Shown: positions 37,124 through 47,972, numbered from the stretch's first letter. The stretch is DNA of 64,000 nt from CAKZLS01 sp963771545 (GCA_963771545.1 CAVYTX010000005.1:186001-250000); one strand, 5' to 3'. Numbers and translations: made by a program. Notes: generated by a model from the sequence alone, not told the origin.

Positions 37124-37990
37124 CTACCGCAAGACGACGGTTTTCTTGCCGTTGAGGAGCACGCGATGCTCGATGTGGTAACGCACCGCGCGCGCCAGGA
37201 CGATGCTTTCGATGTCGCGGCCAACCCGCACGAGGTCCTCGGGGGTGTAGGTGTGATCGACGCGCTCGACCGCCTGATCGATGATGGGGCCCTCGTCCAG
37301 GTCCGCCGACACATAGTGCGCGGTGGCCCCGATGAGTTTCACGCCTTGCGCGTGGGCCTGGTGATAGGGCCGCGCGCCCTTGAACCCGGGCAGAAAGGAA
37401 TGGTGGATATTGATACAGCGGCCGCGCAGACGATCCGACATCGCCGGCGTCAGGACCTGCATGTAGCGGGCGAGCACCACGAGATCGATGTCGAGTTCTT
37501 CGACCAGACGGAGAATGGCCGCTTCCTGTTCCAGCTTGGAGTCGGGATCGACCGGCTTGTGGTGGAACGGAACGGTGTGCCACTCGGCCAACGGCGCCAG
37601 ATCCGGGTGGTTGGAGACGATCGCCGGTATTTCCACCCGCAGGTCTCCGGTCCGGTACCGGTAAAGCAGATCGTTGAGACAATGGTCGAACTTCGAGACC
37701 ATGATCAGCAGCCGTTGCTTGCGACCGGCGTCGTGAAGGCCCCAGACCATCTGAAACCGTTCCGCGATCTTCGAGAATTGCTGGGTGAACGTCTCCGGCG
37801 CCGGCGTGAAGGCGCCGCCGAAGAACACCGTGCGCATGAAAAAGCGTTTGGATAGCGGATCGCCGAAATGCGTGGATTCGGTAATGAAGGCATCCTGATC
37901 GGCAAGAAATCCCGCAACTTTCGCGACAATGCCGGTTGTGTCGGGGCAGGATATCGTCAGGGTGTAGAGAGTGTGTGTGTCCTCGGTCAC
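37124..37990 (-). CDS. purU: Formyltetrahydrofolate deformylase
   Basis: The 288-residue enzyme hydrolyses 10-formyl-THF to THF and formate, supplying formate and balancing one-carbon pools. It has an N-terminal ACT domain (TLTISCPDTTGIVAKVAGFLADQDAFI) and a C-terminal formyltransferase-like domain with VLARYMQVLT, the HHSFLPGFKGARPYHQA catalytic segment and VSADLDEGPIIDQ with the essential Asp. Length matches the family. It stands alone, facing the same way as ggt. Confidence 0.95.
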   Translation of the reverse strand: MTEDTHTLYTLTISCPDTTGIVAKVAGFLADQDAFITESTHFGDPLSKRFFMRTVFFGGAFTPAPETFTQQFSKIAERFQMVWGLHDAGRKQRLLIMVSKFDHCLNDLLYRYRTGDLRVEIPAIVSNHPDLAPLAEWHTVPFHHKPVDPDSKLEQEAAILRLVEELDIDLVVLARYMQVLTPAMSDRLRGRCINIHHSFLPGFKGARPYHQAHAQGVKLIGATAHYVSADLDEGPIIDQAVERVDHTYTPEDLVRVGRDIESIVLARAVRYHIEHRVLLNGKKTVVLR

Positions 37991-38035
37991 CGGATCTGGC
38001 TCCCTATCAGCGGATCGATATTCGATGCAGTTGGT

Positions 38036-39604
38036 CTAGACGAGCAGGGCATGGCCGCCGCGGCGTTCATCGCCGGCGCCGGCAACGAGGCCTCTAGCGT
38101 CACGGCGCGCGGCGTGGACGCCCCCAAAGAACATGTTCTTCTCGTCCCATAAGTCGACGTTGGATCGACCTCGGGTCAGCGCGTCGATTTCACCCTGTTC
38201 GTAACCGGGCTCGACGCTGATTTTTTCATCCTCCACATGGATGCGCGGCGCGGACACCGCCGCGTCCGGGGACATGCGGAAGACAATCAGGTTGAGAAGC
38301 ACCTGCAGGATCGCCGTCCGGATCCGATTGGAGCCTCCCGAACCGAGCGCGGTGAGGGCGCCCGCCGTGTCGAAAACCAAGGTCGGCGCCATCATCGAAG
38401 CCATGCGGGTATCCGGCGGCCAAAGATGAAATCCATGAGGGTTGATATCTTCCTCGCCCAGGACGTTGTTGAGCATGATGCCGGTGTCCGGAACCACATA
38501 TCCGGAGCCCTCGCCGTTGGAGACCGACAGGCTGGCGGCGTTGCCCGCGGCGTCCACGACACTGATATGCGTCGTGCCGCGCGGCGCCGCCGGACGTCCC
38601 AGCAGGCCGCGACGATAGGTTTCAAGCAATCGAGCGTCCAGCAGGCTTTCCGACATGGCGTCGGCATCCAGCTCATGCAGCCGGCTTTCGATCCGCGCCT
38701 GGTTGGTGAGTTCCATCACGCGGGCGAGCCGCGACAGACACCCCTCGCTTCCGAAGCCCAGCGCCTCGACGCCGCTGTTCCTCAACAATTCCAGTGCAAA
38801 CGCGATCAGGATGCCACCGGTGGACGGCGGCGGATTGAGGTGGATCCGCGATCCGAAGATTTCGAGGGTGAGCGGAGCGCGGCGCTCGCAGCGGTAGCGT
38901 TCGAGACCGGAGAGCGTGAGGTGGCCTCCGTCTTTTTCGCAGTCGCCGGCGATTTGCTTCGCGATCTCTCCGCGATAGAAGAGTCCGTCCCCCTCGATCG
39001 CCAGGATCTCGAGCGTGTCGGCGAAGGCCGGCAGCGAAAAGAGCTCGCCTTCGCCCATCAGGTCGCCCGGATGGTCCCGGCTGCCGTACATGGCGAGACT
39101 CGCCGGGCGACTCCTCAGAATGGCCCCGACGACTCCGATCATGTAAGCCTGACTGGCATTCAGCCGCACCCCCTCTCGGGCCAGAGTCACGGCCGGCTCG
39201 ACGATCCTGCGCATCGGCATGTAGCCGAGGTCCCGGTGCGCCTCGAACAATCCCTTGAGCAGGCCCGGCGTGGCGATCGACCCCATGCCGATATGAAACT
39301 CCTGCTGGGTGGGACCGAAGTCCGCGAGAATGGGCGTAAAGTCGATGTCGGATGAACGCCGCCGACTCACGGGCGTTTGCGGAAAACAGTCGTAAAGAAT
39401 GGTTTTACCTTGCTGCGTTCCCTGATCGGGGCGCGCCATCAAAAACCCGCCCCCACCCAGCGACGCCAGCACGGGCTCCGATACACACGCCGTGAAGATG
39501 CCGGCCAGCGCCGCGTCGAAGGCGTTGCCGCCCTCTTCAAGCACGGCCGCCGCCGCGCGGCTGGTTTCTGGATGCCCGGAGGCAACGGCGCCCCTGTTTT
39601 TCAT
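38036..39604 (-). CDS. ggt: Gamma-glutamyltransferase family protein
   Basis: The 522-residue Ntn-hydrolase precursor shows VLEEGGNAFDAALAGIFTACVSEPVLASLGGGGFL at the start of the large subunit. The autoprocessing site is in APRGTTHISVVDAAGNAASLS, where the first Thr of TTH becomes the nucleophile of the small subunit, followed by GSGYVVPDTGIMLNN and GGSNRIRTAILQVLLNL. It would transfer or hydrolyse gamma-glutamyl groups of glutathione-like compounds. No signal peptide is evident at either possible start (39604 or 39667), so a cytoplasmic member is suggested, unlike periplasmic E. coli Ggt. Confidence 0.85.
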   Translation of the reverse strand: MKNRGAVASGHPETSRAAAAVLEEGGNAFDAALAGIFTACVSEPVLASLGGGGFLMARPDQGTQQGKTILYDCFPQTPVSRRRSSDIDFTPILADFGPTQQEFHIGMGSIATPGLLKGLFEAHRDLGYMPMRRIVEPAVTLAREGVRLNASQAYMIGVVGAILRSRPASLAMYGSRDHPGDLMGEGELFSLPAFADTLEILAIEGDGLFYRGEIAKQIAGDCEKDGGHLTLSGLERYRCERRAPLTLEIFGSRIHLNPPPSTGGILIAFALELLRNSGVEALGFGSEGCLSRLARVMELTNQARIESRLHELDADAMSESLLDARLLETYRRGLLGRPAAPRGTTHISVVDAAGNAASLSVSNGEGSGYVVPDTGIMLNNVLGEEDINPHGFHLWPPDTRMASMMAPTLVFDTAGALTALGSGGSNRIRTAILQVLLNLIVFRMSPDAAVSAPRIHVEDEKISVEPGYEQGEIDALTRGRSNVDLWDEKNMFFGGVHAARRDARGLVAGAGDERRGGHALLV

Positions 39605-39851
39605 CGTGGTTGCGATCGCTCTGAGCGTGATAAAATCGGATGCTCTCGTGGGTAGCGGCTGCACCAAACGCTGTCAACAAATCGGACGCGTTGTAATCCG
39701 AGGTTTGTCCCTATGGCCGCACATGTCATAACAGGTACCCGTTGACAGAGGGTTTCCGCGAGACCCATCTTTAAGGGGTCAGGCTATTGGGTTTGCTCGG
39801 AACTATGAACCATTCATCGATCGTTTGATCCAAGGCGGGGGAAGGATTTTC

Positions 39852-40478
39852 ATGGGACGTTTCGGTTTTCTCCTGATGCCGGCGGGCGCGCTGCTCTTGA
39901 TCCTGGCCGGTTCGTTCACGGTCCGGGCGCAAGAGGCCACGAGCGGCGTCCTGAATGCCATGTCCCTTCACCCGCTGTCCGGGGGCCAACCGGTCCTCGT
40001 CCGGCCGCTCAACGACTCGCCGGAAAACCTCTCCATAAAGACCCAGCTTGAACAGGCGCTGGCCGCCGCCGGATTTGCCGTCGCCAAGGAAAGTTCAGTC
40101 GTCGTGCTTTCGTTCGAGACGCGGCGCGAGTTGGGTGGCGGCCCCACGCCACGGCGGCAAGTAACGCCGCGGTTCATCGAGCGGCATGAAGAGTCGAATA
40201 TCGGCGATCAACGATACACACCCCAGATCGGCAAGAGCTCGCCACAAGGCCCCTCGTCCATCAGCGCCAGCCGGTTTAGGCTGGACGCGACCCTCGACGA
40301 CAGACAGAGCGGCAAACGATTGTGGCAAGGATGGGCCATCGCGCGGATGCAAGGCGAAGAGACCAACAAATTGACGAAGGCGATGGCCGCGGAACTGGTG
40401 GGAAGCCTCGGCAAAACGGTCAGGGAAAAGACGTTCGAGATCCCTATTGGAACGCCGGTCGAAACCGAGACCCGCTAG
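39852..40478 (+). CDS. Exported protein of unknown function
   Basis: The 208-residue protein has a clear signal peptide (MGRFGFLLMPAGALLLILAGSFTVRAQEA, cleavage after VRA). The mature part has VRPLNDSPENLSIKTQLEQALAAAGFAV, a beta-alpha pattern, and later LDATLDDRQSGKRLWQGWAIA, resembling in style the envelope proteins built to compute from an operator such as DUF4136/LptE-like folds, but no family is recognised. GGAAGGA precedes the ATG at 39852. A TTGACA at 39742 could be part of its promoter, with no convincing -10. Confidence 0.65.
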   Translation: MGRFGFLLMPAGALLLILAGSFTVRAQEATSGVLNAMSLHPLSGGQPVLVRPLNDSPENLSIKTQLEQALAAAGFAVAKESSVVVLSFETRRELGGGPTPRRQVTPRFIERHEESNIGDQRYTPQIGKSSPQGPSSISASRFRLDATLDDRQSGKRLWQGWAIARMQGEETNKLTKAMAAELVGSLGKTVREKTFEIPIGTPVETETR

Positions 40479-40608
40479 CACGTGCCTGCGCGCCGCGGGG
40501 ACGCGGCTCTACCGGACACCGTGGACGTTGCATTGAAGGCACGCGGCTTTGCTGTTACCAATCCCGTCACATGGTGCCCCTCAACGACGTTGAATTGCCA
40601 CAACCGAC

Positions 40609-41775
40609 ATGAACCTTACCCCGGAAAAAGCCCCCCTTCCCGCGGGAATATCCGATCAACTGCCGCCGCACGCCGCGTTCGAGGCGCACATCGTGGAACG
40701 GTTGATGGCCGCGTTCGCCGGCTACGGCTTCGAACGGGTGAAGCCCCCGCTGATCGAATTCGAGGACACTCTGCTCGGCGGCGGCGGCGCGGTCCTGGCG
40801 GAGCAGGCGTTTCGTCTGATGGACCCGGTATCGCGGCGGATGCTGGCATTGCGCCCCGACATGACCATGCAGATCGCGCGGATCGCCCAGACCCGGCTGA
40901 CCAATCGCCCGCGCCCGCTGCGGCTGGGATACGCGGGGCAGGTCGTGCGCGTGACCGGGTCTCAGCTGCGCTTTGAACGCCAGTTCGGTCAGGTGGGCGC
41001 CGAAATCATCGGTGCCGCATCGCCCACCGCCGACGCGGAAGTGATCGTGATGGCGACCGAGGCCCTGCGGGATCTGGGTATGTCGGGTCTCACCGTCGAT
41101 CTCGGACTTCCGACGCTTGTCCCCGCGATCCTCGCGGACCAGACGCTCGACCCCGAGTCATGGTCACGCATTCGAGCCGCTCTCGACCACAAGGACGAAG
41201 CGGCGATCGCGAACCTCGCCGCGGTGATCGGAGAACAGGCCACGGCCCTCCTGTCGAGCCTCGTCTGCGCCACTGGCCCCGGGGGGCATGCAATCCGATT
41301 CCTGCAGCAAATGCCCCTTTCGCAAGCCGCCGCTTCCGAACGCGCGGAACTGATCAGGGTGTTCGAGCGCGTGAGCGCCGAAGTCGAGGATCTGACCATA
41401 AGCATCGATCCGGTGGAAAATCGGGGGTTCGAATATCACACGGGCGTCACGTTCACCCTCTTTGCGCGAGACGTGCGGGGCGAATTGGGGCGCGGTGGCC
41501 GTTACCGGACGGGCATGGCCAATGGCGCGGACGAGCCCGCGACCGGCGTGACGTTGTTCATGGACTCGATCGTGCGCGCCCTGCCCGCAGTGCGTGCCCC
41601 CCGCCGGATCTTTCTTCCGGCGGGCACGCCGTCCGGGGATGGACGGCGGTTGCGCGCGGAAGGATGGGTGACCGTCAACGGGCTCGAAGACACGGCCGAC
41701 CCGGCGAACCAAGCCGCGCGGCACCGGTGCGCCCATGTCTTCGTTGACGGTGAAGCCCATAAAGTCAATACGTAG
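40609..41775 (+). CDS. hisZ: ATP phosphoribosyltransferase regulatory subunit
   Basis: The 388-residue HisRS-like protein without aminoacylation function activates the short-form HisG in histidine synthesis. The class II core is seen in FEDTLL…FRLMDPVSRRMLALRPDMTMQIARIAQTRL and LRFERQFGQVGAEIIG, with ENRGFEYHTGVTFTLFA and GRGGRYRTGM at the C-terminal half. The anticodon-binding domain of true HisRS is absent. It is directly upstream of purA (31-base gap), a common alphaproteobacterial pairing. Confidence 0.92.
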   Translation: MNLTPEKAPLPAGISDQLPPHAAFEAHIVERLMAAFAGYGFERVKPPLIEFEDTLLGGGGAVLAEQAFRLMDPVSRRMLALRPDMTMQIARIAQTRLTNRPRPLRLGYAGQVVRVTGSQLRFERQFGQVGAEIIGAASPTADAEVIVMATEALRDLGMSGLTVDLGLPTLVPAILADQTLDPESWSRIRAALDHKDEAAIANLAAVIGEQATALLSSLVCATGPGGHAIRFLQQMPLSQAAASERAELIRVFERVSAEVEDLTISIDPVENRGFEYHTGVTFTLFARDVRGELGRGGRYRTGMANGADEPATGVTLFMDSIVRALPAVRAPRRIFLPAGTPSGDGRRLRAEGWVTVNGLEDTADPANQAARHRCAHVFVDGEAHKVNT

Positions 41776-41806
41776 AATTTGTGTCGGATTTCAGGAATAA
41801 AACGTC

Positions 41807-43099
<1,293 letters not shown>

Positions 43100-43135
43100 G
43101 AGAACTGTGGGCGGCCGATCCGGCTGCGTCGCTCG

Positions 43136-44020
43136 CTAACAGGCGATGCGTTCCTCGATGACCGCGTTCTTTACCGACTTCTGCAATTTTTCGAAGGCGC
43201 GAACCTCGATCTGACGAACGCGTTCCCGGGAAATTCCATATCGTTGGCTCAGCCGCTCCAGCGTGGTGGGATTTTCCTGCAGTCTGCGTTCGGAAATAAT
43301 GTGACGTTCCCGCTCGGATAGAGCCCGGAGCGCGCCGGAGAGGAGATGACGTCTTTTGTCGAGTTCCTCGCCCTCCGCGAGTCGAATTTCCTGGCTGTCT
43401 TCCTGGTCGATCAGCCAGTCCTGCCACTCGCCGTCTCCCTCTTCGCGCAGCGGCGCGTTGAGCGAGCTATCCGGGCCGGAGATTCGCCGGTTCATTTGAA
43501 CGACATCGTTTTCCGTCACCCTGAGGCGAGCCGCGATGCCGGTCACGTGCTCCGGGGCGAGATCGCCTTCCTCGATGGCCTGCATCTGCCCCTTCAGCTT
43601 CCTCAGATTGAAAAAAAGCTTCTTTTGGGCCGCAGTGGTGCCCATTTTCACCAACGACCAGGAGTGTAAAATGTATTCCTGAATGGCGGCTCGAATCCAC
43701 CACATGGCATATGTGGCGAGCCGGAATCCGCGATCCGGGTCGAACCGCACAACCGCTTGCATCATGCCGACGTTGCCTTCGGATATGAGCTCACCCAACG
43801 GCAGGCCATAACCCCGATAGCCCATGGCGATTTTGGCGACCAGGCGCAAATGACTGGTTACAAGCTTGTGCGCTGAGTCGACATCTCCCTCATCGACCCA
43901 GCTTCGCGCGAGTTTCTGTTCCTCCTCGGGCGCCAGCATCGGGAATTTTCGAACCTGTTGAAGATATCGCCCGAGGTTGCGGTCCGGCACTATATACAGG
44001 TCACTGACGGGTCTCGGCAT
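43136..44020 (-). CDS. rpoH: RNA polymerase heat-shock sigma factor
   Basis: The 294-residue sigma-32 has region 2 (LISEGNVGMMQAVVRFDPDRGFRLATYAMWWIRAAIQEYIL), the RpoH box QKKLFFNLRKLK, and region 4 (LSERERHIISERRLQENPTTLERLSQRYGISRERVRQIE). GGAGG precedes the ATG at 44020. No stop codon separates it from the upstream rluD reading frame, but a full promoter and ribosome site lie between them, so it is treated as its own gene. It directs chaperone and protease genes on protein-folding stress. Confidence 0.95.
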   Translation of the reverse strand: MPRPVSDLYIVPDRNLGRYLQQVRKFPMLAPEEEQKLARSWVDEGDVDSAHKLVTSHLRLVAKIAMGYRGYGLPLGELISEGNVGMMQAVVRFDPDRGFRLATYAMWWIRAAIQEYILHSWSLVKMGTTAAQKKLFFNLRKLKGQMQAIEEGDLAPEHVTGIAARLRVTENDVVQMNRRISGPDSSLNAPLREEGDGEWQDWLIDQEDSQEIRLAEGEELDKRRHLLSGALRALSERERHIISERRLQENPTTLERLSQRYGISRERVRQIEVRAFEKLQKSVKNAVIEERIAC

Positions 44021-44129
44021 TGTTAATCCTCCCCGCTCGACGCGTGGCTGGAGTTTACACCTAGCCCTATGATCTTTTGATCTTATCGCGCATCGATTAC
44101 GTAACGATGATAGCCCAGTGCGGTACTCG

Positions 44130-44157
44130 AGTATACCCCAAACTAAATAGGGTCCAA
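44130..44157 (-). promoter_or_regulatory. Promoter of rpoH
   Basis: On the minus strand TTGGAC (44157-44152) is followed 16 bases later by TATACT (44135-44130), a near-consensus sigma-70 promoter about 110 bases before rpoH and overlapping the end of rluD. If one G in this run is an extra base, the -35 becomes TTGACC. Confidence 0.5.
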
Positions 44158-45115
44158 GAACTCCAACAATGCTCTGAACTGTTGCGGAAGTTTCGACTTC
44201 GAACCGAAGCCGTTCGGCGGTCACGGGATGTCTAATCCCGATCAAATAAGCGTGAAGCGCCTGGCCCCGCAATAACGGGAAGGAGGACCGCATGGGCTCC
44301 GGCAGGGGCCGAACCCGGTTTCGCCCGCCTCCATAAACCGCGTCTCCGAGCAGCGGATGCCCGATCGCCGCCATATGAACGCGGATCTGGTGCGTCCGCC
44401 CCGTCGCGAGACGGCATTCGACGAGACTGGCGTACCCGCCAAACGCCTTTGCAACGGAGTATTGCGTGACCGCCGGCTTGCCGCCTCGGGTCACCACGGC
44501 CATTTTCTTCCGATTTGTGGGACAGCGGCCGACGTTCTTGTCGATCCGCCCGCGCGTCGGCCGGGGCACGCCCCAGACGGCGGCATGATAGGCGCGTTCG
44601 ACGCTATGCTCGGAAAACTGCCGAACCAAACCGAGATGAGCTTCATCGCTTTTGGCCACGACCATCAACCCGCTGGTTTCCTTGTCGAGACGGTGAACGA
44701 TCCCCGGGCGAAAGTCCCCGCCAATGCCGGAGAGACCGCCGGGACAGTGAGCCAGCAGCGCGTTCACCAGGGTGCCGTCGGGATTGCCCGCCGCCGGATG
44801 AACCACCAATCCGGCGGGCTTATCGACAATAATCAGGTGAGCGTCCTCGTAGACCACGTCGATGGGAATGGCTTGAGGCCGTGGCGCCGCCGGCGCCGCG
44901 GGAGGAACCACAACGGCGAAAACTTCCGCCGCCAGAACCCGGCGCGCGGGGTCCCGGATCCACCCCCGGCCGAGGATTTCCACGAACCCGCCGGCGATGA
45001 GCGCCTGCAACCGGGTGCGCGACAGGCCCGGAATTGCATCCGCCAGCAGACGGTCGAGCCGCATGCCGGCCTTGTCCTCGCTTACCGTCACGGTGTAAGT
45101 GGAAGCACCTGTCAT
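44143..45115 (-). CDS. rluD: RluA-family large-subunit pseudouridine synthase (RluD type)
   Basis: The enzyme isomerises uridines of 23S rRNA helix 69. It has an N-terminal S4 RNA-binding domain (MRLDRLLADAIPGLSRTRLQALIAGGFV), then the catalytic HRLDKETSGLMVVAK with the essential Asp, and RTHQIRVHMAAIGHPLLGD. ATG at 45115 is the likely start. As given, the frame does not stop: it runs through the intergenic DNA into rpoH (a 697-codon fusion). Removing one G near 44152-44154 would end the protein at TAG 44143-44145 with the usual length, so a +1 error or a real stop loss is suspected. Confidence 0.88.
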
Positions 45116-45136
45116 CGCGAAGGCTGAGCACAAATC

Positions 45137-45502
45137 ATGCAAGCACTCAAGGGTTTGGTCGTGGGACTGGGCTTGCTCATTGTCCTTGGCGTTGTGGGAC
45201 TGGGCTATGGGTTCTACGTCAAATTCCACAACAAGGACGCTACCCCATTTAAGCAGGCGGCCGACGGGGCCCCCTCCGTCGCCGCCCCGATCGCCGGCGA
45301 CGCCCCCAACGCCGCGTCCCTACCGGCCGCCGGGTTCGGCGAGGCGCGGCTGGACTTGCCCGAGGGCTGCACCGTCGCGGAGATGCGCCCCAGCGGCCAT
45401 CGCCTCTACCTGCGGACCGGGCCGGCCGGTCTCTGCGAACGTATCGTCATCATCGATGTCGCGACCGGCGGCGTGCTGGGCACCCTTGTCGTCAGACCGT
45501 GA
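45137..45502 (+). CDS. Membrane-anchored protein, DUF6476-like
   Basis: The 121-residue protein has an N-terminal membrane anchor (about residues 7-27, LVVGLGLLIVLGVVGLGYGF), an Ala/Pro-rich linker, and a small beta domain (LDLPEGCTVAEMRPSGHRLYLRTG…RIVIIDVATGGVLGTLVV). The form resembles the alphaproteobacterial DUF6476 family; function unknown. It diverges from rluD and overlaps the next gene by 4 bases (GTGA), so the two are coupled. Confidence 0.65.
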   Translation: MQALKGLVVGLGLLIVLGVVGLGYGFYVKFHNKDATPFKQAADGAPSVAAPIAGDAPNAASLPAAGFGEARLDLPEGCTVAEMRPSGHRLYLRTGPAGLCERIVIIDVATGGVLGTLVVRP

Positions 45503-45924
45503 TCGTCATCCCTCCGCGTCTCCTCGAGCGGATTGTCCGGTCCGCCGAGCAAGCCTATCCGGAGGAATGCTGCGGATTGCTGATCGGTCGCGGCGATGAC
45601 GCCGCGCGCGTCGCCGTCACGCGCATTGTAGCCAGCCGCAACGTCGCGGAGGGCCGCGAACGGGACAGCTTCGAAGTGGATCCGAAACTGCGGTTTGACC
45701 TCTTGCGCGAATTGAACGGCGGTCCCTGCCGCATCGTCGGTCATTACCACTCCCATCCCGACCAGCCCGCCCGGCCATCCGCTCGCGACACGGAAATGGC
45801 CTGGGAGCCGGATCTGGTGTGGGTGATCGTATCGGTGGCGGACGGCCGCGCCGGCGAGGTGGCCGCGCACGCGTTCGATTCCGAACAGGGTCGTTTCCAA
45901 GAAATCCCGATCAACTCCGAGTAA
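45499..45924 (+). CDS. JAMM/Mov34 metalloprotease-like protein
   Basis: The 141-residue single-domain MPN+/JAB protein has the zinc-site motif: Glu in AYPEECCGLLIG near residue 22, then HYHSHPDQPARPSARD (HxHx7SxxD) near 84-97. Bacterial members cleave ubiquitin-like or other small C-terminal tags or process sulfur carriers; the target here is not evident. The start is GTG at 45499 within the upstream stop. Confidence 0.85.
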   Translation: MIVIPPRLLERIVRSAEQAYPEECCGLLIGRGDDAARVAVTRIVASRNVAEGRERDSFEVDPKLRFDLLRELNGGPCRIVGHYHSHPDQPARPSARDTEMAWEPDLVWVIVSVADGRAGEVAAHAFDSEQGRFQEIPINSE

Positions 45925-46040
45925 GCACAAAAGTCAACTCCGGGCGGACCCATCGCCGAAACAACAGAAGCGATGCATTGCGGTGATGATATGCTCTACA
46001 GTATCAAGACCAAGGTCTGGCAATTCGGGACTCACCGCGC

Positions 46041-47435
46041 ATGCTTCCGGAACTGATCCCTGACTCCAATTATCTTCTGCGGATGGAAGACGGAACCATC
46101 AAGCAGGTGAACCCCTTTACCGGCACCGAGGTTTGGACCGTCCCCGGCCGGGGTAACCGCCCCCTCAACGTGGAAAAGAAGGAGGGAAAACGGTTGGATC
46201 CCGGCAAGGCCGATGATCACTGTCCTTTTTGCCCGGCCCAGTATTTCCAGACCCCCCCGGAGAAGGCGCGCCTCGTCAAGAACGCGAACGGTTACGAGAC
46301 CCTTCGCCAGCTCAGGGCCGAGACATTCAACGATACCGAGGCGGAGTTCCGCCGCGTTCCCAACATGTTCGAGATCGTTTCCTACGAATATTGGGAGAAG
46401 AATTTCGGCTACAGCCTCCCGGACGCGGCTCAATCCCACAAGCACAGTTATCTTTCGACGGAAAAGGGTCGCCGTCACGTTCTCGACGTGCTGGAAAAGC
46501 GGCTCGCGCTCGCCGGAATGAAACCGGACGCGATCAAGTCCATCTCGGTGGAAGACAAGCTGCGCATGTCCAACGGCTTTTTCGGAGGCGGTCATGAACT
46601 GATCATCGCGCGCAGACACTTTGTCGACGGCGCCGAGTACGATACTCAACTCGCCTCGTCGGGCTCGCTGACGCCGGAAGAGCACTATCAGTACATCCAC
46701 TTCACCATCGACGCCGTCCGGGATATCTACCTCACCAACCGTTACGTCCGCTACGTCGCTGTCTTTCAGAATTGGCTCCGGCCGGCCGGAGCCTCGTTCG
46801 ATCACCTGCATAAGCAGCTTGTCGCCATCGACGAGCGCGGCGTGCAGAACGAGATCGAGACGCGGCTGGCGCGCGCCAATCCCAACATCTTCAACGAGGC
46901 CGCGGTCAACTTCGCCAGTTACCGGAACCTGGTGTTCGCCGAGAACGAACACGCCATCGCGTTCGCCGGGTTCGGCCACCGGTTTCCCACCCTGGAGGTC
47001 TTCTCCAAGAGCGAACGCAGTCAGCCTTGGAACCATTCGGCCGAAGAGCTTCGCGGCATGTCGGACATCATCCACGCCTGCCACGCCGCCATGGGGCCCG
47101 ACATCCCGTGCAACGAGGAATGGTACTACAAGCCGCCGGACGCGGACGTGGCCATGCCGTGGCGGGTGCTGATCAAATGGCGGGTCACCACCGCGGCCGG
47201 GTTCGAGGGCGGAACCAAGATCTATGTGAACTCCATCGATCCCGACAGCCTTCGAGACAAGGTGGTGCCGCGGCTGTTCGATCTGAAAAACGAAGGCAAG
47301 ATCGCGTCGATGAAGATCGCCTTCGAATGCGACTGCGTCCCCAACTGCTTGAAGTACAATCCGGCGGTCAGAATGCAGGAGGCCCGGGACCCCGAATTCC
47401 CGCCCCTATCCGGCCAAGCGCGCATCGACAAATGA
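46041..47435 (+). CDS. GalT/HIT-like protein, DUF4921 type
   Basis: The 464-residue protein has a zinc-type CPFC at residues 61-64 and a HIT-like FDHLHKQL with histidines 255 and 257, the two hallmarks of galactose-1-phosphate uridylyltransferase-like proteins. It is longer than GalT and matches the DUF4921 form known mainly from other phyla; the substrate is unknown, likely a nucleotide-sugar or dinucleoside phosphate. It is complete and lies just upstream of tRNA-Glu. Confidence 0.65.
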   Translation: MLPELIPDSNYLLRMEDGTIKQVNPFTGTEVWTVPGRGNRPLNVEKKEGKRLDPGKADDHCPFCPAQYFQTPPEKARLVKNANGYETLRQLRAETFNDTEAEFRRVPNMFEIVSYEYWEKNFGYSLPDAAQSHKHSYLSTEKGRRHVLDVLEKRLALAGMKPDAIKSISVEDKLRMSNGFFGGGHELIIARRHFVDGAEYDTQLASSGSLTPEEHYQYIHFTIDAVRDIYLTNRYVRYVAVFQNWLRPAGASFDHLHKQLVAIDERGVQNEIETRLARANPNIFNEAAVNFASYRNLVFAENEHAIAFAGFGHRFPTLEVFSKSERSQPWNHSAEELRGMSDIIHACHAAMGPDIPCNEEWYYKPPDADVAMPWRVLIKWRVTTAAGFEGGTKIYVNSIDPDSLRDKVVPRLFDLKNEGKIASMKIAFECDCVPNCLKYNPAVRMQEARDPEFPPLSGQARIDK

Positions 47436-47529
47436 GTGGGCGGAGCGGTTGCGGCGACCCACGCCTCCGCTGCGTGGGTAATCCTCTTGATCCGGGGACG
47501 CAACTCCCTGTACATCTAGTCGTCACTGG

Positions 47530-47605
47530 GTCCCCTTCGTCTAGAGGCCTAGGACACCGCCCTCTCACGGCGGCAACAGGGGTTCGAATCCCCTAGGGGA
47601 CACCA
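47530..47605 (+). tRNA. tRNA-Glu (CTC anticodon)
   Basis: A complete cloverleaf is visible: acceptor GTCCCCT / AGGGGAC, anticodon stem CCGCC / GGCGG with loop CTCTCAC (anticodon CTC), T-arm GGGGTTCGAATCCCC, discriminator A and encoded CCA at 47603-47605. Its 3' end is repeated at 61888-61906, marking it as an integration target. Confidence 0.96.
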
Positions 47606-47607
47606 AT
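47589..47607 (+). repeat. Putative attL at the tRNA-Glu 3' end
   Basis: TCCCCTAGGGGACACCAAT here recurs at 61888-61906 with one mismatch (A to G), 14.3 kb away. tRNA 3' ends are standard targets of tyrosine integrases, so the pair can be read as attL/attR of an integrated island. No integrase gene remains between them. Confidence 0.5.
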
Positions 47608-47972
47608 AATTTCAATGAATTAGCCGCTTCATCTGAGCGGCTTTGTCGTTTGTACGGAAATTATACGGAAAAGCCGTTCCTGAACATCGGCGGATTTCGG
47701 CGCGTCAACGGCATCTTCGACCAGTCGCGTAGGGCAGCGCAATAAGCCAAGCCCCCCGGTCGCAAAAAGAGGCACCCCCGGCCCGCTGTACTGGTGCCAT
47801 CTACCCGCTTACCTGCCCGTGCGAAAAAACTTTGCTGAAAATCGGGCGGATGCATTTCTGCCCGGTTATTCGCTCTTCGGAGCACCGCCCGTGCGCTGGC
47901 ACTCTTTACTATTGCCGCTCAATTATCCGCCCGAAGACAATGATCCACAAGGTCGTGACTGTTAGGTAGTTC
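47606..47972. other. Gene-free stretch after tRNA-Glu
   Basis: A short hairpin (AGCCGC 47622-47627 / GCGGCT 47637-47642 followed by TTTGT) may terminate the tRNA transcript. The rest shows no convincing gene. A minus-strand frame around 47690-47830 (FFARAGKRVDGTSTAGRG) resembles one at about 62000-62090 (HFARKTGAGVHGTSRAPG) near the other island end, suggesting a duplicated, non-coding or decayed sequence. Confidence 0.4.

Noticed and set aside
43136..45229. A single 697-residue RluD-RpoH bifunctional protein
   Set aside because: A clear promoter, ribosome site and normal RpoH start lie in the middle; one extra base explains the read-through.
47690..47885. Small integrase fragment next to tRNA-Glu
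   Set aside because: Neither strand shows the R..HxxR..Y motifs of tyrosine integrases in this stretch.
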